From Cognataquiflexum aquatile (GTDB taxonomy: Bacteria; Bacteroidota; Bacteroidia; Cytophagales; Cyclobacteriaceae): a stretch of 64,000 nucleotides of DNA. The notes beneath the pieces are model-generated. The model ran no database searches and was not told the origin of the DNA. It saw only the letters and a program-made list of their open reading frames with translations. The stretch's first letter is position 1, and every line of letters begins with the position of its first letter. Positions 36,384-45,848 of this stretch are shown here, piece after piece. The position numbers and the translations under genes are program-made. Location: NCBI RefSeq assembly GCF_003316845.1, contig NZ_QMIK01000009.1, forward strand, positions 62,001 through 126,000, in the 5' to 3' direction.

Positions 36384-37098
36384 AATGTCTGATTAAGTCT
36401 GAAGATCTTCGAAAAGAAACAGAAAGATGATGTCCGTTTTTCAAGAATAAGAAGTTGTTTTTTTTATCGTATCTGTCAATTTTTTTGACGTTTACTAAAA
36501 ATGAATGATGAATCCTGAAAAATTGATTTTTCGGTAGTTTATTTTCAATCCAAGCTAACTTTTTTGAAACCAAAAGATCGGTCCCATCAGCTTTAAAGAT
36601 TTTGGTATAACTCTGTTCGCTTTTACAATACAAAATGTCATCATAGTCCATGAAGTATATTCCATCTTGGGTAGTAAAACTCAGGATATTTACTGATTCC
36701 ATTTTTTCTTTCACATTTTTTACCTTCTTTCCTTCCCATTTTTCTTCAAATTTCGCAATGGTTTCTACGAATTCCACCGGGTCAATAGGTTTGAGTAAGT
36801 AATCTAAAGCCTGATGTTTTATAGCCTCAAAAGCATACTCTCTATGGGCAGTAGAAAAAATTACTTCAAAATCCGTTTTTTTTCCAAAATGATCCAATAA
36901 AGAGAAGCCGTTTTTTTCCGGCATTTGGACGTCCAGAAAGACAAGTTCAGGTTTTATACTATTGATCTGTTTTATTCCTTCCTCCACCGAGCAACATTTT
37001 GCTTCAATTGAAAATTTATTGGGGAAATATTTCTTTAGGAGCAATTCTACCACCTCTTGGGCATGGAACTCGTCGTCAATGATGATTACTTTGAACAT
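36376..37098 (-). CDS. LytTR-family response regulator
   Basis: A 240-residue regulator. The receiver domain is at about 1-120 with Asp8/Asp9 (IIIDDE) and phospho-acceptor Asp56 (LVFLDVQMPEKNG); the LytTR DNA-binding domain is at about 145-240 (YCKSEQSYTKIF, FFRIHHSFLVNV). ATG 37098 is chosen because it begins the receiver beta strand; the longer in-frame reading adds 19 unrelated residues. It overlaps the kinase gene start by 8 bases, so the pair is made together. Target genes are unknown. Confidence 0.94.
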   Translation of the reverse strand: MFKVIIIDDEFHAQEVVELLLKKYFPNKFSIEAKCCSVEEGIKQINSIKPELVFLDVQMPEKNGFSLLDHFGKKTDFEVIFSTAHREYAFEAIKHQALDYLLKPIDPVEFVETIAKFEEKWEGKKVKNVKEKMESVNILSFTTQDGIYFMDYDDILYCKSEQSYTKIFKADGTDLLVSKKLAWIENKLPKNQFFRIHHSFLVNVKKIDRYDKKNNFLFLKNGHHLSVSFRRSSDLIRHFA

Positions 37099-37180
37099 AG
37101 GGTGCAGGTGATGAGCTGTAATCAAAGTTAGTAAAGAATAGCAGTCTTGAAACAAGGTGACCTATTTAATCTTTCCTTTT

Positions 37181-38731
37181 TCAAAACCTCACCAAGGTAA
37201 TCAATTCGGCCACACAGACAGGTTTTTCGGCATGGTTAGATTCCATTTCGGCTTGGATAAAAAGCTTCGTGTTTCCATCAGGACTTTCTTCCAGATTGGT
37301 CAACGTTGCTTTCAACCGGATTTGATCGCCGGAATAGACTGGGGAAGGAAACCTGACCTTGTTTACACCATAATTCAGCGCCATTTGGACACCTTCCAAA
37401 GGCAGGATTTCATATATCAATTTGGGGACAAGTGACAAAGTCAGGTATCCGTGGGCCAGATTTTTCCCTCCCGGCAATAAGGCTGCTGCTTTCTCGGTAT
37501 CGATGTGGATCCATTGAAAATCCTCTGTGGCTTCGGCAAACTTCTGAATCACTTCTTGGGAAACTGTTGTCCAACTACTTGTTCCCAATGATTTTCCAAC
37601 TTGCTTTTTCAAATCTTCCACACTCCTATACACTCGGTCGACCACTTCGGAAGATTTCTCCTCGTTCGACTTGATACTTGCATCTTGATACTTGATACTG
37701 CCATCTCTCGTTTCTCGCTTCTCGTCTCTCGCTTCTTTGCTTTCCTCTTTTGCCTCTTCAATAACAACCATCGCTTTTCCCACTACCTTTCTGTCCATCA
37801 TGTCCTGCAAAGCCTGTGGTGCTTCTTCCAAAGAGTACACTTTGTAAATATGTTGGCTGATTTTACCGGTTTGGATCATGCCTACTAAGTCCATGATATT
37901 TTGCTGGTTTTGTTTTGGGTCTTCAGTGGAAAATCTTCCCCAAAAAACGCCCATGATATCACAACCTTTGAGCAAAGCCAAATTAAATGGCAATTTGGGA
38001 ATATCCCCGGCCGCAAATCCGACCACGAGGTATCTGCCTTTCCACGCCATTCCCCGCAAGGCCGGTTCTGCATATTTTCCTCCCACTACATCCAATACCA
38101 CATCTACACCCTTTCCATCAGTGATTGATTTGATTCTTTCCTTGATGTCTTCGCTTTCGTAATTGATCAAGTGGTAAGCTCCTTTTTCTTTGCAAACAGC
38201 CAATTTCTCAGCAGTGGAAGCTGCAGCGATTATTGTAGCTCCCATTAATTTTCCGAGCTCCACAGCTGCCAATCCTACCCCTCCGGAGGCGCCAAGAACC
38301 AAAAGCGTTTCTCCGGGTTGGATATTTGCCCTGTCCTTCAATGCATGATAAGCCGTGCCAAAAGTGTAAAGGGTAGAAGCTGCGGTCATGTAATCCATTT
38401 GGGGTGGAATAGGGAAAACACGGTCTACTCCAACTTTTACTTTTTCGGCAAAACCACCCCAACCACAAAGTGCCAACACCCTTTGTCCTTCTTTGAGGTG
38501 TTTGACACCAGCTCCTGTTTTTTCGATTATACCCGAAACCTCGCCACCGGGTGAGAAGGGCAGTGTAGGCTTAAACTGGTATTTGTCCTGAATCAGCAAA
38601 ACATCAGGAAAATTGACCGCACAGGCTTTAACTCGGATGAGAACTTCTTTTTCTTCCAAAACAGGATCATTGATATCAGAATAGGTCAAAGTTTCAGGAA
38701 GTCCGTGATGGGTACAAAGGATGGCTTTCAT
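37181..38731 (-). CDS. Quinone oxidoreductase-MaoC dehydratase fusion
   Basis: A 516-residue fusion. Residues 1-324 are a zinc-free MDR-type NADPH:quinone oxidoreductase, with Rossmann motif GASGGVGLAA at 147-156. Residues 364-516 are a MaoC hot-dog hydratase, with FQWIHIDTEKAA near 405-416 and AHGYLTLSL near 426-434. Between them lies a highly charged linker, about 325-363, rich in Glu, Lys and Arg. The linker DNA (37643-37759) is made of stuttered words like the intergenic repeats of this genome. The role is probably acyl-CoA or enoyl reduction coupled to hydration; the substrate is unknown. Confidence 0.88.
   Translation of the reverse strand: MKAILCTHHGLPETLTYSDINDPVLEEKEVLIRVKACAVNFPDVLLIQDKYQFKPTLPFSPGGEVSGIIEKTGAGVKHLKEGQRVLALCGWGGFAEKVKVGVDRVFPIPPQMDYMTAASTLYTFGTAYHALKDRANIQPGETLLVLGASGGVGLAAVELGKLMGATIIAAASTAEKLAVCKEKGAYHLINYESEDIKERIKSITDGKGVDVVLDVVGGKYAEPALRGMAWKGRYLVVGFAAGDIPKLPFNLALLKGCDIMGVFWGRFSTEDPKQNQQNIMDLVGMIQTGKISQHIYKVYSLEEAPQALQDMMDRKVVGKAMVVIEEAKEESKEARDEKRETRDGSIKYQDASIKSNEEKSSEVVDRVYRSVEDLKKQVGKSLGTSSWTTVSQEVIQKFAEATEDFQWIHIDTEKAAALLPGGKNLAHGYLTLSLVPKLIYEILPLEGVQMALNYGVNKVRFPSPVYSGDQIRLKATLTNLEESPDGNTKLFIQAEMESNHAEKPVCVAELITLVRF
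37643..37759. repeat. Repeat-like sequence forming an in-frame protein linker
   Basis: Within the fusion gene, the plus strand shows CTTGATACTTG words followed by TCTCGTTTCTCGCTTCTCG words and a CTTT/CTCTT run. The words are repeated with small changes, as in intergenic elements elsewhere in the window. The reading frame is kept, giving the charged linker. Confidence 0.5.
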
Positions 38732-38886
38732 AGATAAAAGTTTTTGGTAAAATAGGCAATTCCTTATTTAAAACGTAATTTTGCCCCACTCAAAATACGG
38801 TTCTTGCAGAGGATTGTAACCTAAGAAAGCACCATTCCATTGCCTCGAAATAAAGCAAAAATGAATGGCGACATATTAAATTGCTT

Positions 38887-38910
38887 TCCCACTTTGCGTC
38901 TTTGCGGGAC
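38887..38910 (+). repeat. CGCAAAGACGCAAAG-type dispersed repeat, copy 1
   Basis: Plus strand CTTTGCGTCTTTGCGGG; its reverse complement shares CGCAAAGACGCAAAG (15 bases) exactly with the copy near 61950. It lies just upstream of the M20 peptidase ATG. Confidence 0.6.
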
Positions 38911-38925
38911 CTAAAAACCCCAAAT

Positions 38926-40314
38926 ATGTCAGTTAAACAGTATATCCAAGAAAATCAGGACAGGTTCCTGAACGAACTTTTAGACCTTTTGCGCATCCCA
39001 TCCGTGAGCGCCGATCCCAAATTTAAAAACGATGTTTTTGCAGCCGCTGACTTTGTCAAAGAAAGTCTGATCAAAGCCGGTGCAGACAAAGCTGAAATCT
39101 GTCAGACCGCCGGTTATCCGATTGTCTATGGCGAAAAGATCATTGATCCTGCTTTACCGACGGTATTGGTATATGGCCATTATGATGTGCAGCCTGCAGA
39201 TCCTTATGAATTGTGGGATTCTCCGCCTTTTGAACCTGTCATCAAGAAGACCGAAAGACATCCTGATGGGGCTATTTTTGCCCGGGGATCTGCAGACGAC
39301 AAAGGTCAGTTTTACATGCATGTGAAGGCTTTTGAAGCCATGATGGCCAACAATGCTTTGCACTGCAATATCAAATTCATGATCGAAGGTGAAGAAGAAG
39401 TAGGTTCTGAAAACCTGGATATTTTTGTCAAAGAAAACCTCGAAAGACTCAAAGCAGACGTGGTCATTGTGTCGGATACGCACATGATTTCTATTGAGGA
39501 TCCCTCTGTGACTGTAGGTTTGAGGGGATTGGCTTACATGCAGGTCGAGGTGACTGGCCCAAACAAAGACCTCCATTCCGGAACTTTTGGAGGTGCTGTA
39601 GCCAATCCGATCAATACGCTTTGCAAAATGATTGCCTCCCTTCACGATGAAAACAACCACATCACCATACCGGGATTTTATGACAAAGTAGAGGAATATT
39701 CCGCTGCTTACCGGGAGGAATTGAACAAAGCGCCATTTGACCTGAAGGATTATAAAAAGAAGCTCGATATCGCGGAAGTTTCGGGTGAAAAAGGATATAC
39801 CACCATCGAGAGGGTCGGAATCCGACCGACATTAGATGTCAACGGCATTTGGGGGGGGTATACCGGAGAAGGTGCGAAGACAGTACTTCCTTCCAAAGCA
39901 TTTGCAAAAATATCCATGAGGCTTGTTCCTGACCAAGACCATAAGGAAATCGCCCAAATGTTTGAAGACCATTTCAAATCCATCGCTCCGGCATCGGTTA
40001 AAGTAAAAGTCATCTCCCATCACGGTGGGGCAGCAGCAGTGGTGCCGACAGATTCACCCGGCTATAGGGCAGCAGAAGGTGCGATTATGGAAGCCTTTGG
40101 CAAAAAAGCCATTCCGACAAGAGAAGGAGGATCAATCCCGATTTGCGCCTTATTTCAAAAAGTAATGGGACTTGATCCGATATTGTTGGGATTCGGTTTG
40201 GATACCGATGCTTTGCATTCTCCCAATGAGCATTATGGACTCAAGAATTATTTTATGGGAATAGAGACGATTGCTTTGTTTTTCAAACATTTCAAAGAGC
40301 AAGCCTCCAAATAA
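38926..40314 (+). CDS. M20-family dipeptidase
   Basis: A 462-residue metallopeptidase of the M20/carnosinase-like group. Metal-binding segments are GHYDVQPADPYELWDSPPF (about 85-103), ARGSADDKGQ, and GEEEVGSEN (catalytic Glu pair). A dimerisation domain and the late DALHSPNEHYGLKN His complete the set. It hydrolyses short peptides in the cytoplasm. The ATG at 38926 is used; an in-frame TTG extension to 38881 would read through the repeat and is rejected. A dispersed-repeat element follows the gene. Confidence 0.93.
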   Translation: MSVKQYIQENQDRFLNELLDLLRIPSVSADPKFKNDVFAAADFVKESLIKAGADKAEICQTAGYPIVYGEKIIDPALPTVLVYGHYDVQPADPYELWDSPPFEPVIKKTERHPDGAIFARGSADDKGQFYMHVKAFEAMMANNALHCNIKFMIEGEEEVGSENLDIFVKENLERLKADVVIVSDTHMISIEDPSVTVGLRGLAYMQVEVTGPNKDLHSGTFGGAVANPINTLCKMIASLHDENNHITIPGFYDKVEEYSAAYREELNKAPFDLKDYKKKLDIAEVSGEKGYTTIERVGIRPTLDVNGIWGGYTGEGAKTVLPSKAFAKISMRLVPDQDHKEIAQMFEDHFKSIAPASVKVKVISHHGGAAAVVPTDSPGYRAAEGAIMEAFGKKAIPTREGGSIPICALFQKVMGLDPILLGFGLDTDALHSPNEHYGLKNYFMGIETIALFFKHFKEQASK

Positions 40315-40318
40315 AAGT

Positions 40319-40384
40319 TCCCCACAAAGACACTAAGACAAAAAGCAATATACAATTTGTGTCTTCGTGCCTTTGTGAGAGTAT
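40319..40384. repeat. Palindromic dispersed repeat
   Basis: CACAAAGACACTAAGACA on the left and TGTGTCTTCGTGCCTTTGTG on the right form an imperfect inverted repeat around an AT-rich centre. It belongs to the same general CAAAGACnC word family as the other copies. It lies between the M20 gene and dsbD and may act as a transcript-end structure. Confidence 0.55.
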
Positions 40385-40458
40385 ACTGTGCCCTTTATTA
40401 CTGAACTATTTTGCCGCAAACCACCTTTATCAAACAGATTCGCCTACATCATACCGCA

Positions 40459-42543
40459 ATGTCAAAATACTTCAAACCTTCACTGCTTTTTTTCTTCCTA
40501 TTTCTCCTAAGCCTAACCTCTTTTGGCCAAGTGGTGTCACCACCAAAGTGGAATATCCAACTGGCCAATCCGGACTTCAAAGTCGGCGGTGAAGCAGAAA
40601 TTGTGTTGAAAGCATCAATTCCTAGAAATTGGTATATCTATTCCAATGACTTTGATGAGAATGCAGGTCCGGTACTGACCAGCCTAAGCCTGGAAGGATC
40701 AAAAGGGATTTCGGCCACCGAAAAGCTGAAACCGATCAATCCGAAGAAGAAATTTGATGAAGTTTGGGAGGCAGATATCACTTATTTTTCAATTGCAGGG
40801 GAATTTCGCCAGAAGATTACGATCTCCGAGCCGAATGTAGAAATCAAGGGAACGGTAGAATACCAAATGTGCTCGGATGTGACCGGGCAATGTATCCTTT
40901 ATGAGGAAGATTTTACGATCAAAGCCACTGCGCAGGGGTCAGCCAATTTAACACCAACTCCTACTGAATCTCCCACTGACAACTCCAATCTTGAAAAATC
41001 TGAGCCTGATTCTTCGGTTTCAGCAACTGAACCCGTTCAGGAAAAAGCGGAAGTCATCGACGGAAACCAAGAAAGGTCTTTTGTGGACATTGAAGATGAA
41101 GGTAGCAAGGGCGGACTGCTGGGTTTTATGTTTGTTGCTTTTTTGGCAGGTTTGGCGGCGTTGCTGACACCTTGTGTGTTTCCGATGATTCCGATGACAG
41201 TCACTTTCTTTACAGGAAGATCCAAATCCAGGATTTCAGGAATCCGCAATGCCGGGATTTATGGCTTATCAATTATCGCTATTTATACCATTGCCGGGAC
41301 GGCGGTTGCGGCGGTCCAGGGACCAGAATTTGCCAATTGGCTTTCAACCCATTGGCTTCCCAATGTTTTCTTCTTTCTTATTTTCATCTTCTTTGCATTT
41401 GCTTTCTTGGGCATGTTTGAGATTACCTTGCCGAGCAGTTTTGTGAATAAAATCGATGCCAAAGCGGACAAAGGTGGAATGGCAGGGATTTTCTTTATGG
41501 CGTTTACCTTGGTGTTGGTTTCGTTTTCTTGTACAGGACCGATTGTAGGTTCCATTTTGATCAAGGCTGCAGGCGGGGATTTCATTACCCCGATAGCGGG
41601 GATGTTTGCATTTTCGCTCGCTTTCGCTATCCCATTTACCTTGTTTGCAGTATTCCCTGAATGGCTCAATTCCCTGCCTAAATCCGGTGGTTGGCTGAAT
41701 TCCGTAAAGGTGGTATTGGGATTTTTGGAATTGGCTTTAGCCTTTAAATTTCTTTCCGTTGCTGATCAGGTTTACCATTGGGGATTGCTCGACAGGGACA
41801 TTTATATCGCAATTTGGATAGTGATTTTCTTCCTTTTGGGATTGTATCTTTTGGGCAAAATCAGGACCAAGCACGATTCACCGATGGACTTTATCGGTGT
41901 TCCAAGGTTAATGCTGGCAATAGCTACTTTCGTATTTGTGGTCTATCTGATTCCAGGACTTTGGGGAGCTCCGTTGAAAGCCCTGAGTGGCTACCTTCCC
42001 CCCATGGCAACCCATGACTTCAATGTGATGGAAAGTAGGGCAGGCGCGGTCACTACAGACAATCAATTGGGAGAAATTCCGAAATATGCCGATTTCCTGC
42101 ATTTCCCTCATGGCATCCAAGGGTATTTTGATTACAAACAGGCTTTAGCGGCCGCACAGAAGCAGGGAAAACCCTTGTTTATAGATTTTACAGGCCACGG
42201 CTGTGTCAACTGTCGGGAAATGGAAGCACGCGTTTGGTCAGATCCTCAGGTTTTGCAAAGGCTGAAGGAAGATTTTGTGATGGTGGCTTTGTATATCGAT
42301 GAGCGGTATGAACTGCCGGAAGCCGAATGGTATGTGTCTGATTATGATGGAAAGGAGAAAAAAACCATTGGCAAGCAAAACGCTGATTTTCAGATCACGA
42401 AGTTTAACAACAATGCCCAGCCCTATTATGTGATCTTGGACCATAATGAGGAATTGCTTGTCAAACCCAAAGCCTATGACACCAATATCCTGAATTTTGT
42501 CAGTTTCTTAGAAGAGGCAAAAGCGGAGTTTGGGAGAAGATAA
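40459..42543 (+). CDS. dsbD: DsbD-type thiol:disulfide interchange protein
   Basis: A 694-residue protein carrying electrons from cytoplasmic thioredoxin to the periplasm. It has a signal peptide (about 1-24), an N-terminal DsbC/D-like domain (about 25-165), an acidic low-complexity linker (about 170-215), a membrane core of eight or so helices with Cys in LTPCVFPM and VSFSCTGPIVG, and a C-terminal thioredoxin fold with CVNC at about 582-585. The start is ATG 40459, which begins a proper signal peptide. A short palindrome follows the stop. Confidence 0.93.
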   Translation: MSKYFKPSLLFFFLFLLSLTSFGQVVSPPKWNIQLANPDFKVGGEAEIVLKASIPRNWYIYSNDFDENAGPVLTSLSLEGSKGISATEKLKPINPKKKFDEVWEADITYFSIAGEFRQKITISEPNVEIKGTVEYQMCSDVTGQCILYEEDFTIKATAQGSANLTPTPTESPTDNSNLEKSEPDSSVSATEPVQEKAEVIDGNQERSFVDIEDEGSKGGLLGFMFVAFLAGLAALLTPCVFPMIPMTVTFFTGRSKSRISGIRNAGIYGLSIIAIYTIAGTAVAAVQGPEFANWLSTHWLPNVFFFLIFIFFAFAFLGMFEITLPSSFVNKIDAKADKGGMAGIFFMAFTLVLVSFSCTGPIVGSILIKAAGGDFITPIAGMFAFSLAFAIPFTLFAVFPEWLNSLPKSGGWLNSVKVVLGFLELALAFKFLSVADQVYHWGLLDRDIYIAIWIVIFFLLGLYLLGKIRTKHDSPMDFIGVPRLMLAIATFVFVVYLIPGLWGAPLKALSGYLPPMATHDFNVMESRAGAVTTDNQLGEIPKYADFLHFPHGIQGYFDYKQALAAAQKQGKPLFIDFTGHGCVNCREMEARVWSDPQVLQRLKEDFVMVALYIDERYELPEAEWYVSDYDGKEKKTIGKQNADFQITKFNNNAQPYYVILDHNEELLVKPKAYDTNILNFVSFLEEAKAEFGRR

Positions 42544-42564
42544 CCTTTCAGGAAAGAAAGGTTA
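42541..42564. terminator. Palindrome between convergent dsbD and the kinase gene
   Basis: TAACCTTTC (42541-42549) pairs perfectly with GAAAGGTTA (42556-42564), loop 6 bases, starting in the dsbD stop codon. No long T run follows, so the terminator function is tentative. Confidence 0.5.
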
Positions 42565-42601
42565 GGATGATTTCATTCGATTGGAAAAAGAATGCAAATC
42601 A

Positions 42602-43645
42602 TCAAAATGAAACCTTATGTAATTCTCCCCTCAAATCCATTAACAAACACATCTGATTTTTAGCCCGGTGGAGGTTTTGTTCTTCATAGTGAATGGTGTA
42701 ATAGATATTTCCATTCAGATAATCCGCCAGAAACCTAAATCCCATAATGCAGGTCATCATCAGTCCTCCAAATGGAAGGGATTTGATTTCATCTTCTGTA
42801 AATACTCCATTGCCCACTTCCAAGAATCCTTCCAATAGGGCATTGTATTTGGCGTTTTCTACTTTGATTTTTTCCCAATCCTTCGAACTTTCGCCTTCCG
42901 TACAAGCTACTGTCCTCACCAAATCTCCAAAGTCATAATAGACATATCCCGCCATCAAGGTATCAAGGTCAATGACTGCATTGACTTTGGAAAAGTCATC
43001 CGCAAAAATCAGGTTATTGATTTTGGTATCGCTGTGGGTCAATCTCAAGGGTAATTTTTCTTTCCAACTGAGATATTGATCCACCAAGTCCTTTTGTCCC
43101 AAATAGAATTCGACCAGTTCCTTTAATTCTCCGCTCATAATTCTTTTGGTGTTTTTCAACGCCTCTAACAATTGGTTGTATCGGAGTTCCAGGTCATGAA
43201 ATCCCGGAATGGCTTCCTGAAACTCTGATGCCGGAATGTGGATTCCTGCTTTTATAAACTGGGCGAATGCCTTTGCAGCAAGATAGGCCTGATGTGGATT
43301 TTCGATCTCATTGACGCATTTGCCTGATACAAATGGAGAAATCCTAAAAAACGTCCCTTCAATTAGCGTAAACAATTCCCCGGCCAAATTTGGGATCGGC
43401 AAAGGTAAAATATAAGGCAGGTCCTTACTGTCAATTTGGTCTATCAGCAAAGACTGATTATGAGAAATCCTTTCAGGAAATTTGAAGACCTGGTTGTTGA
43501 ACTGTTGGAGGATGAGTTTTTCATTTTTGGTCTCAATCAAAAAAGTCTGGTGGATATGCCCATCCCCAAATGGGCGGATTTGGGAAGGTTGGATTTCCAA
43601 ACTGTATTTTTTATTGAGAGTTGGTAACCAAGAAAAAGAGGTCAT
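42602..43645 (-). CDS. Aminoglycoside phosphotransferase-fold kinase (NahK-like)
   Basis: A 347-residue small-molecule kinase. THSDTKINNLIF (His204, Asp206) is the catalytic loop, and VIDLDTLMAGYVYYDFGDLVR is the metal-binding segment, followed by FGGLMMTCIMGFRFLADYLNG and the end EEQNLHRAKNQM. This long match to the pattern of N-acetylhexosamine 1-kinases (NahK/LnpB) suggests phosphorylation of GlcNAc or GalNAc at C1. A homoserine/choline-kinase role is an alternative. It is monocistronic and convergent with dsbD. Confidence 0.82.
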   Translation of the reverse strand: MTSFSWLPTLNKKYSLEIQPSQIRPFGDGHIHQTFLIETKNEKLILQQFNNQVFKFPERISHNQSLLIDQIDSKDLPYILPLPIPNLAGELFTLIEGTFFRISPFVSGKCVNEIENPHQAYLAAKAFAQFIKAGIHIPASEFQEAIPGFHDLELRYNQLLEALKNTKRIMSGELKELVEFYLGQKDLVDQYLSWKEKLPLRLTHSDTKINNLIFADDFSKVNAVIDLDTLMAGYVYYDFGDLVRTVACTEGESSKDWEKIKVENAKYNALLEGFLEVGNGVFTEDEIKSLPFGGLMMTCIMGFRFLADYLNGNIYYTIHYEEQNLHRAKNQMCLLMDLRGELHKVSF

Positions 43646-44009
43646 ATCTTAAAATCAAGTTCAGCTGCAAAAGTAAGTTTTTGGAATCAATTCGGCAGAA
43701 AATTCTTTTCTTTCCAATATGCTATTGGAAATTGAAGTTTGTGAAAAATGGCCACACACAGCTCAGAGTAAACTGTTAAAAATCTACCTGCTACATATCG
43801 CGATTATTTCCTTTTCCTGTCGTTTTCCATTTTGGGGAAACTCACCTATAATTTGGTCTAAACGGTTTTTTTTAACATTGAATATCCTACCTTTTGCAAA
43901 TCTTGAGATATTATTTACATTAGTGAAATTTATTAAAGAAGTTTGGAGTAGTAAATTAAAAAAATCAATAAACTCAGCTTAATTACAAGCAACTCTAACC
44001 CAATTCCCT
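43646..44009. other. 364-base divergent intergenic region
   Basis: Upstream of both the kinase gene (minus) and the symporter gene (plus). Contains the promoter candidate at 43892-43923. An 87-codon open frame (43719-43982) lacks a plausible start or family and is not called. Confidence 0.6.
43892..43923 (+). promoter_or_regulatory. Candidate Bacteroidota promoter for the symporter gene
   Basis: TTTTG at 43892-43896, a spacer of exactly 19 bases, then TACATTAG at 43916-43923 (one mismatch to TAnnTTTG). It lies about 85 bases upstream of the ATG at 44010. The spacing is ideal for a Bacteroidota primary promoter. Confidence 0.45.
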
Positions 44010-45788
44010 ATGAATATTTCCTTTATTGACTGGGCAATCATCGCTGCCTTTTTTATTATTTCAATGTTGATTGGCGTGTTTTCAGCCAAATCTGCCGGAA
44101 CTTCTGCCAAGGAATTCTTCCTATCGGGAAGAAACATGCCGTGGTGGTTGCTAGGGGTTTCGATGGTTGCAACCACCTTCTCAGCAGATACCCCAAATCT
44201 TGTTACCGATATTGTGAGGAAGCAGGGTGTTTCCGGCAACTGGGTATGGTGGGCATTCTTGCTGACAGGCATGCTGACGGTGTTTGTTTATGCCAAACTT
44301 TGGAGAAGGTCTGAACTGACCACTGACCTAGAATTTTATGAAATGCGGTATAGTGGCAAGCCCGCAGCTTTCCTCCGTGCTTTCCGCGCATTGTATTTGG
44401 GAGTGTTTTTTAATGTTGTGATTATGGCGACTGTTTCACTTGCTGCCATCAAAATTGGGGGTGTAATGCTAGGGTTGAGTCCCATTGAGACCTTGCTTCT
44501 TGCTTCTGTGGTGACGGTGATTTACAGCTCTTTAGGAGGATTGAAGGGTGTGCTATTGACTGATTTCTTTCAGTTTTTTGTAGCAATGGCCGGATCAATC
44601 GGTGCTGCCATTTATATCCTGGACATGCCTGAAATCGGGTCATTGAACAACCTCCTATCCCATCCTAATGTGTCTGATAAGCTTGATTTCCTACCTGATT
44701 TCAATGATTGGAACCTCATTATTCCTTTGCTGATCATGCCTCTTGCCATTCAGTGGTGGGCCACCTGGTATCCTGGTGCAGAACCTGGAGGTGGCGGGTA
44801 TATTGCCCAAAGGATGCTTTCTGCCAAAGATGAGAAGAATGCAATCGGCGCAACCTTGTTTTTCAACATTGCCCACTATGCCTTGAGACCTTGGCCGTGG
44901 ATAATTGTTGCACTTGCATCACTGATTATTTTCCCCCAGATTTCTGATTTGGGTGTGGCTTTTCCAAATATTCCTGCAGACAAATTGGGTGATGACTTGG
45001 CTTATTCTGCCATGTTGACTTTCCTTCCGACAGGATTGATTGGGCTTGTTTTGGCTTCTCTAATTGCAGCCGTAATGTCCACACTTTCGACCCACCTTAA
45101 TTGGGGTTCTTCTTATGTGGTGAATGATTTTTACCTCCGCTTTTTAAAACCCAATGCGACAGATAAGGAACTAGTAATGGTGGGAAGAGTTTCTACAGTT
45201 TTGTTAATGGTCTTTGCAGCTATCCTTGCTTTGGCGCTAAGCAATGCTTTGGAAGCATTTAATATCCTACTTCAAATAGGTGCAGGCACAGGATTGATTT
45301 TTATCCTTCGCTGGTTTTGGTGGAGGATCAATGCTTACACAGAGATTTTCGCGATGTTTATTTCTTTCATTGTAGCCATATTCTTTGAGGTGATTAATCC
45401 AAAAGTGGGATGGATTTTGATCCCGGAAAATCAAGCCTATCTCAAATTACTCTATGGCGTAGGAATAACAACTGTTGGGTGGGTATTGGTCACATTATTT
45501 ACCAAGCCTGAAAATGATGAAATCTTATTGTCATTCTATAGAAAAGTAAGACCTGCTTCTTTTGGGTGGAAAAAACTATTGGATAGGTATCCAAATGAAA
45601 AACAGGAGCAGGGACAGCTACCAATGGAGATTGGCTTGATGTTGGTCGGGTCTGTGATGGTCTATGCGGCTTTGTTTGCAGTAGGTTTCTGGATATACGG
45701 AAATATTTTACCTGCCATTATCGCAACTGTCGTTGCCACTATAGGAGGGGCCATTATTATCAAAAGCTGGAAGAAACTGACTTTCTAA
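44010..45788 (+). CDS. Sodium:solute symporter (SSS family)
   Basis: A 592-residue membrane transporter with about 13-14 helices. The first helix is FIDWAIIAAFFIISMLIGVFSAK, followed by GRNMPWWLLGVSMVATTFSADTPN, a hallmark of the SSS family. It moves a solute (sugar, amino acid or similar) with sodium. The substrate cannot be predicted, though the neighbouring NahK-like kinase hints at a sugar. A bidirectional terminator follows. Confidence 0.93.
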   Translation: MNISFIDWAIIAAFFIISMLIGVFSAKSAGTSAKEFFLSGRNMPWWLLGVSMVATTFSADTPNLVTDIVRKQGVSGNWVWWAFLLTGMLTVFVYAKLWRRSELTTDLEFYEMRYSGKPAAFLRAFRALYLGVFFNVVIMATVSLAAIKIGGVMLGLSPIETLLLASVVTVIYSSLGGLKGVLLTDFFQFFVAMAGSIGAAIYILDMPEIGSLNNLLSHPNVSDKLDFLPDFNDWNLIIPLLIMPLAIQWWATWYPGAEPGGGGYIAQRMLSAKDEKNAIGATLFFNIAHYALRPWPWIIVALASLIIFPQISDLGVAFPNIPADKLGDDLAYSAMLTFLPTGLIGLVLASLIAAVMSTLSTHLNWGSSYVVNDFYLRFLKPNATDKELVMVGRVSTVLLMVFAAILALALSNALEAFNILLQIGAGTGLIFILRWFWWRINAYTEIFAMFISFIVAIFFEVINPKVGWILIPENQAYLKLLYGVGITTVGWVLVTLFTKPENDEILLSFYRKVRPASFGWKKLLDRYPNEKQEQGQLPMEIGLMLVGSVMVYAALFAVGFWIYGNILPAIIATVVATIGGAIIIKSWKKLTF

Positions 45789-45808
45789 AACACCCGAACC
45801 CCTATCAT

Positions 45809-45848
45809 AAAACCATCCAATTTCTGAAGAGATTTGGATGGTTTTATT
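45809..45848. terminator. Bidirectional terminator
   Basis: AAAACCATCCAA (45809-45820) and TTGGATGGTTTT (45834-45845) form a perfect 12-base stem with a 13-base loop. It is A-rich on the left and T-rich on the right, and lies between convergent symporter and gldD genes, touching the gldD stop. Confidence 0.8.

Noticed and set aside
43719-43982. 87-codon open frame upstream of the symporter gene
   Set aside because: No credible start, no domain, and it spans the promoter candidate; likely chance.
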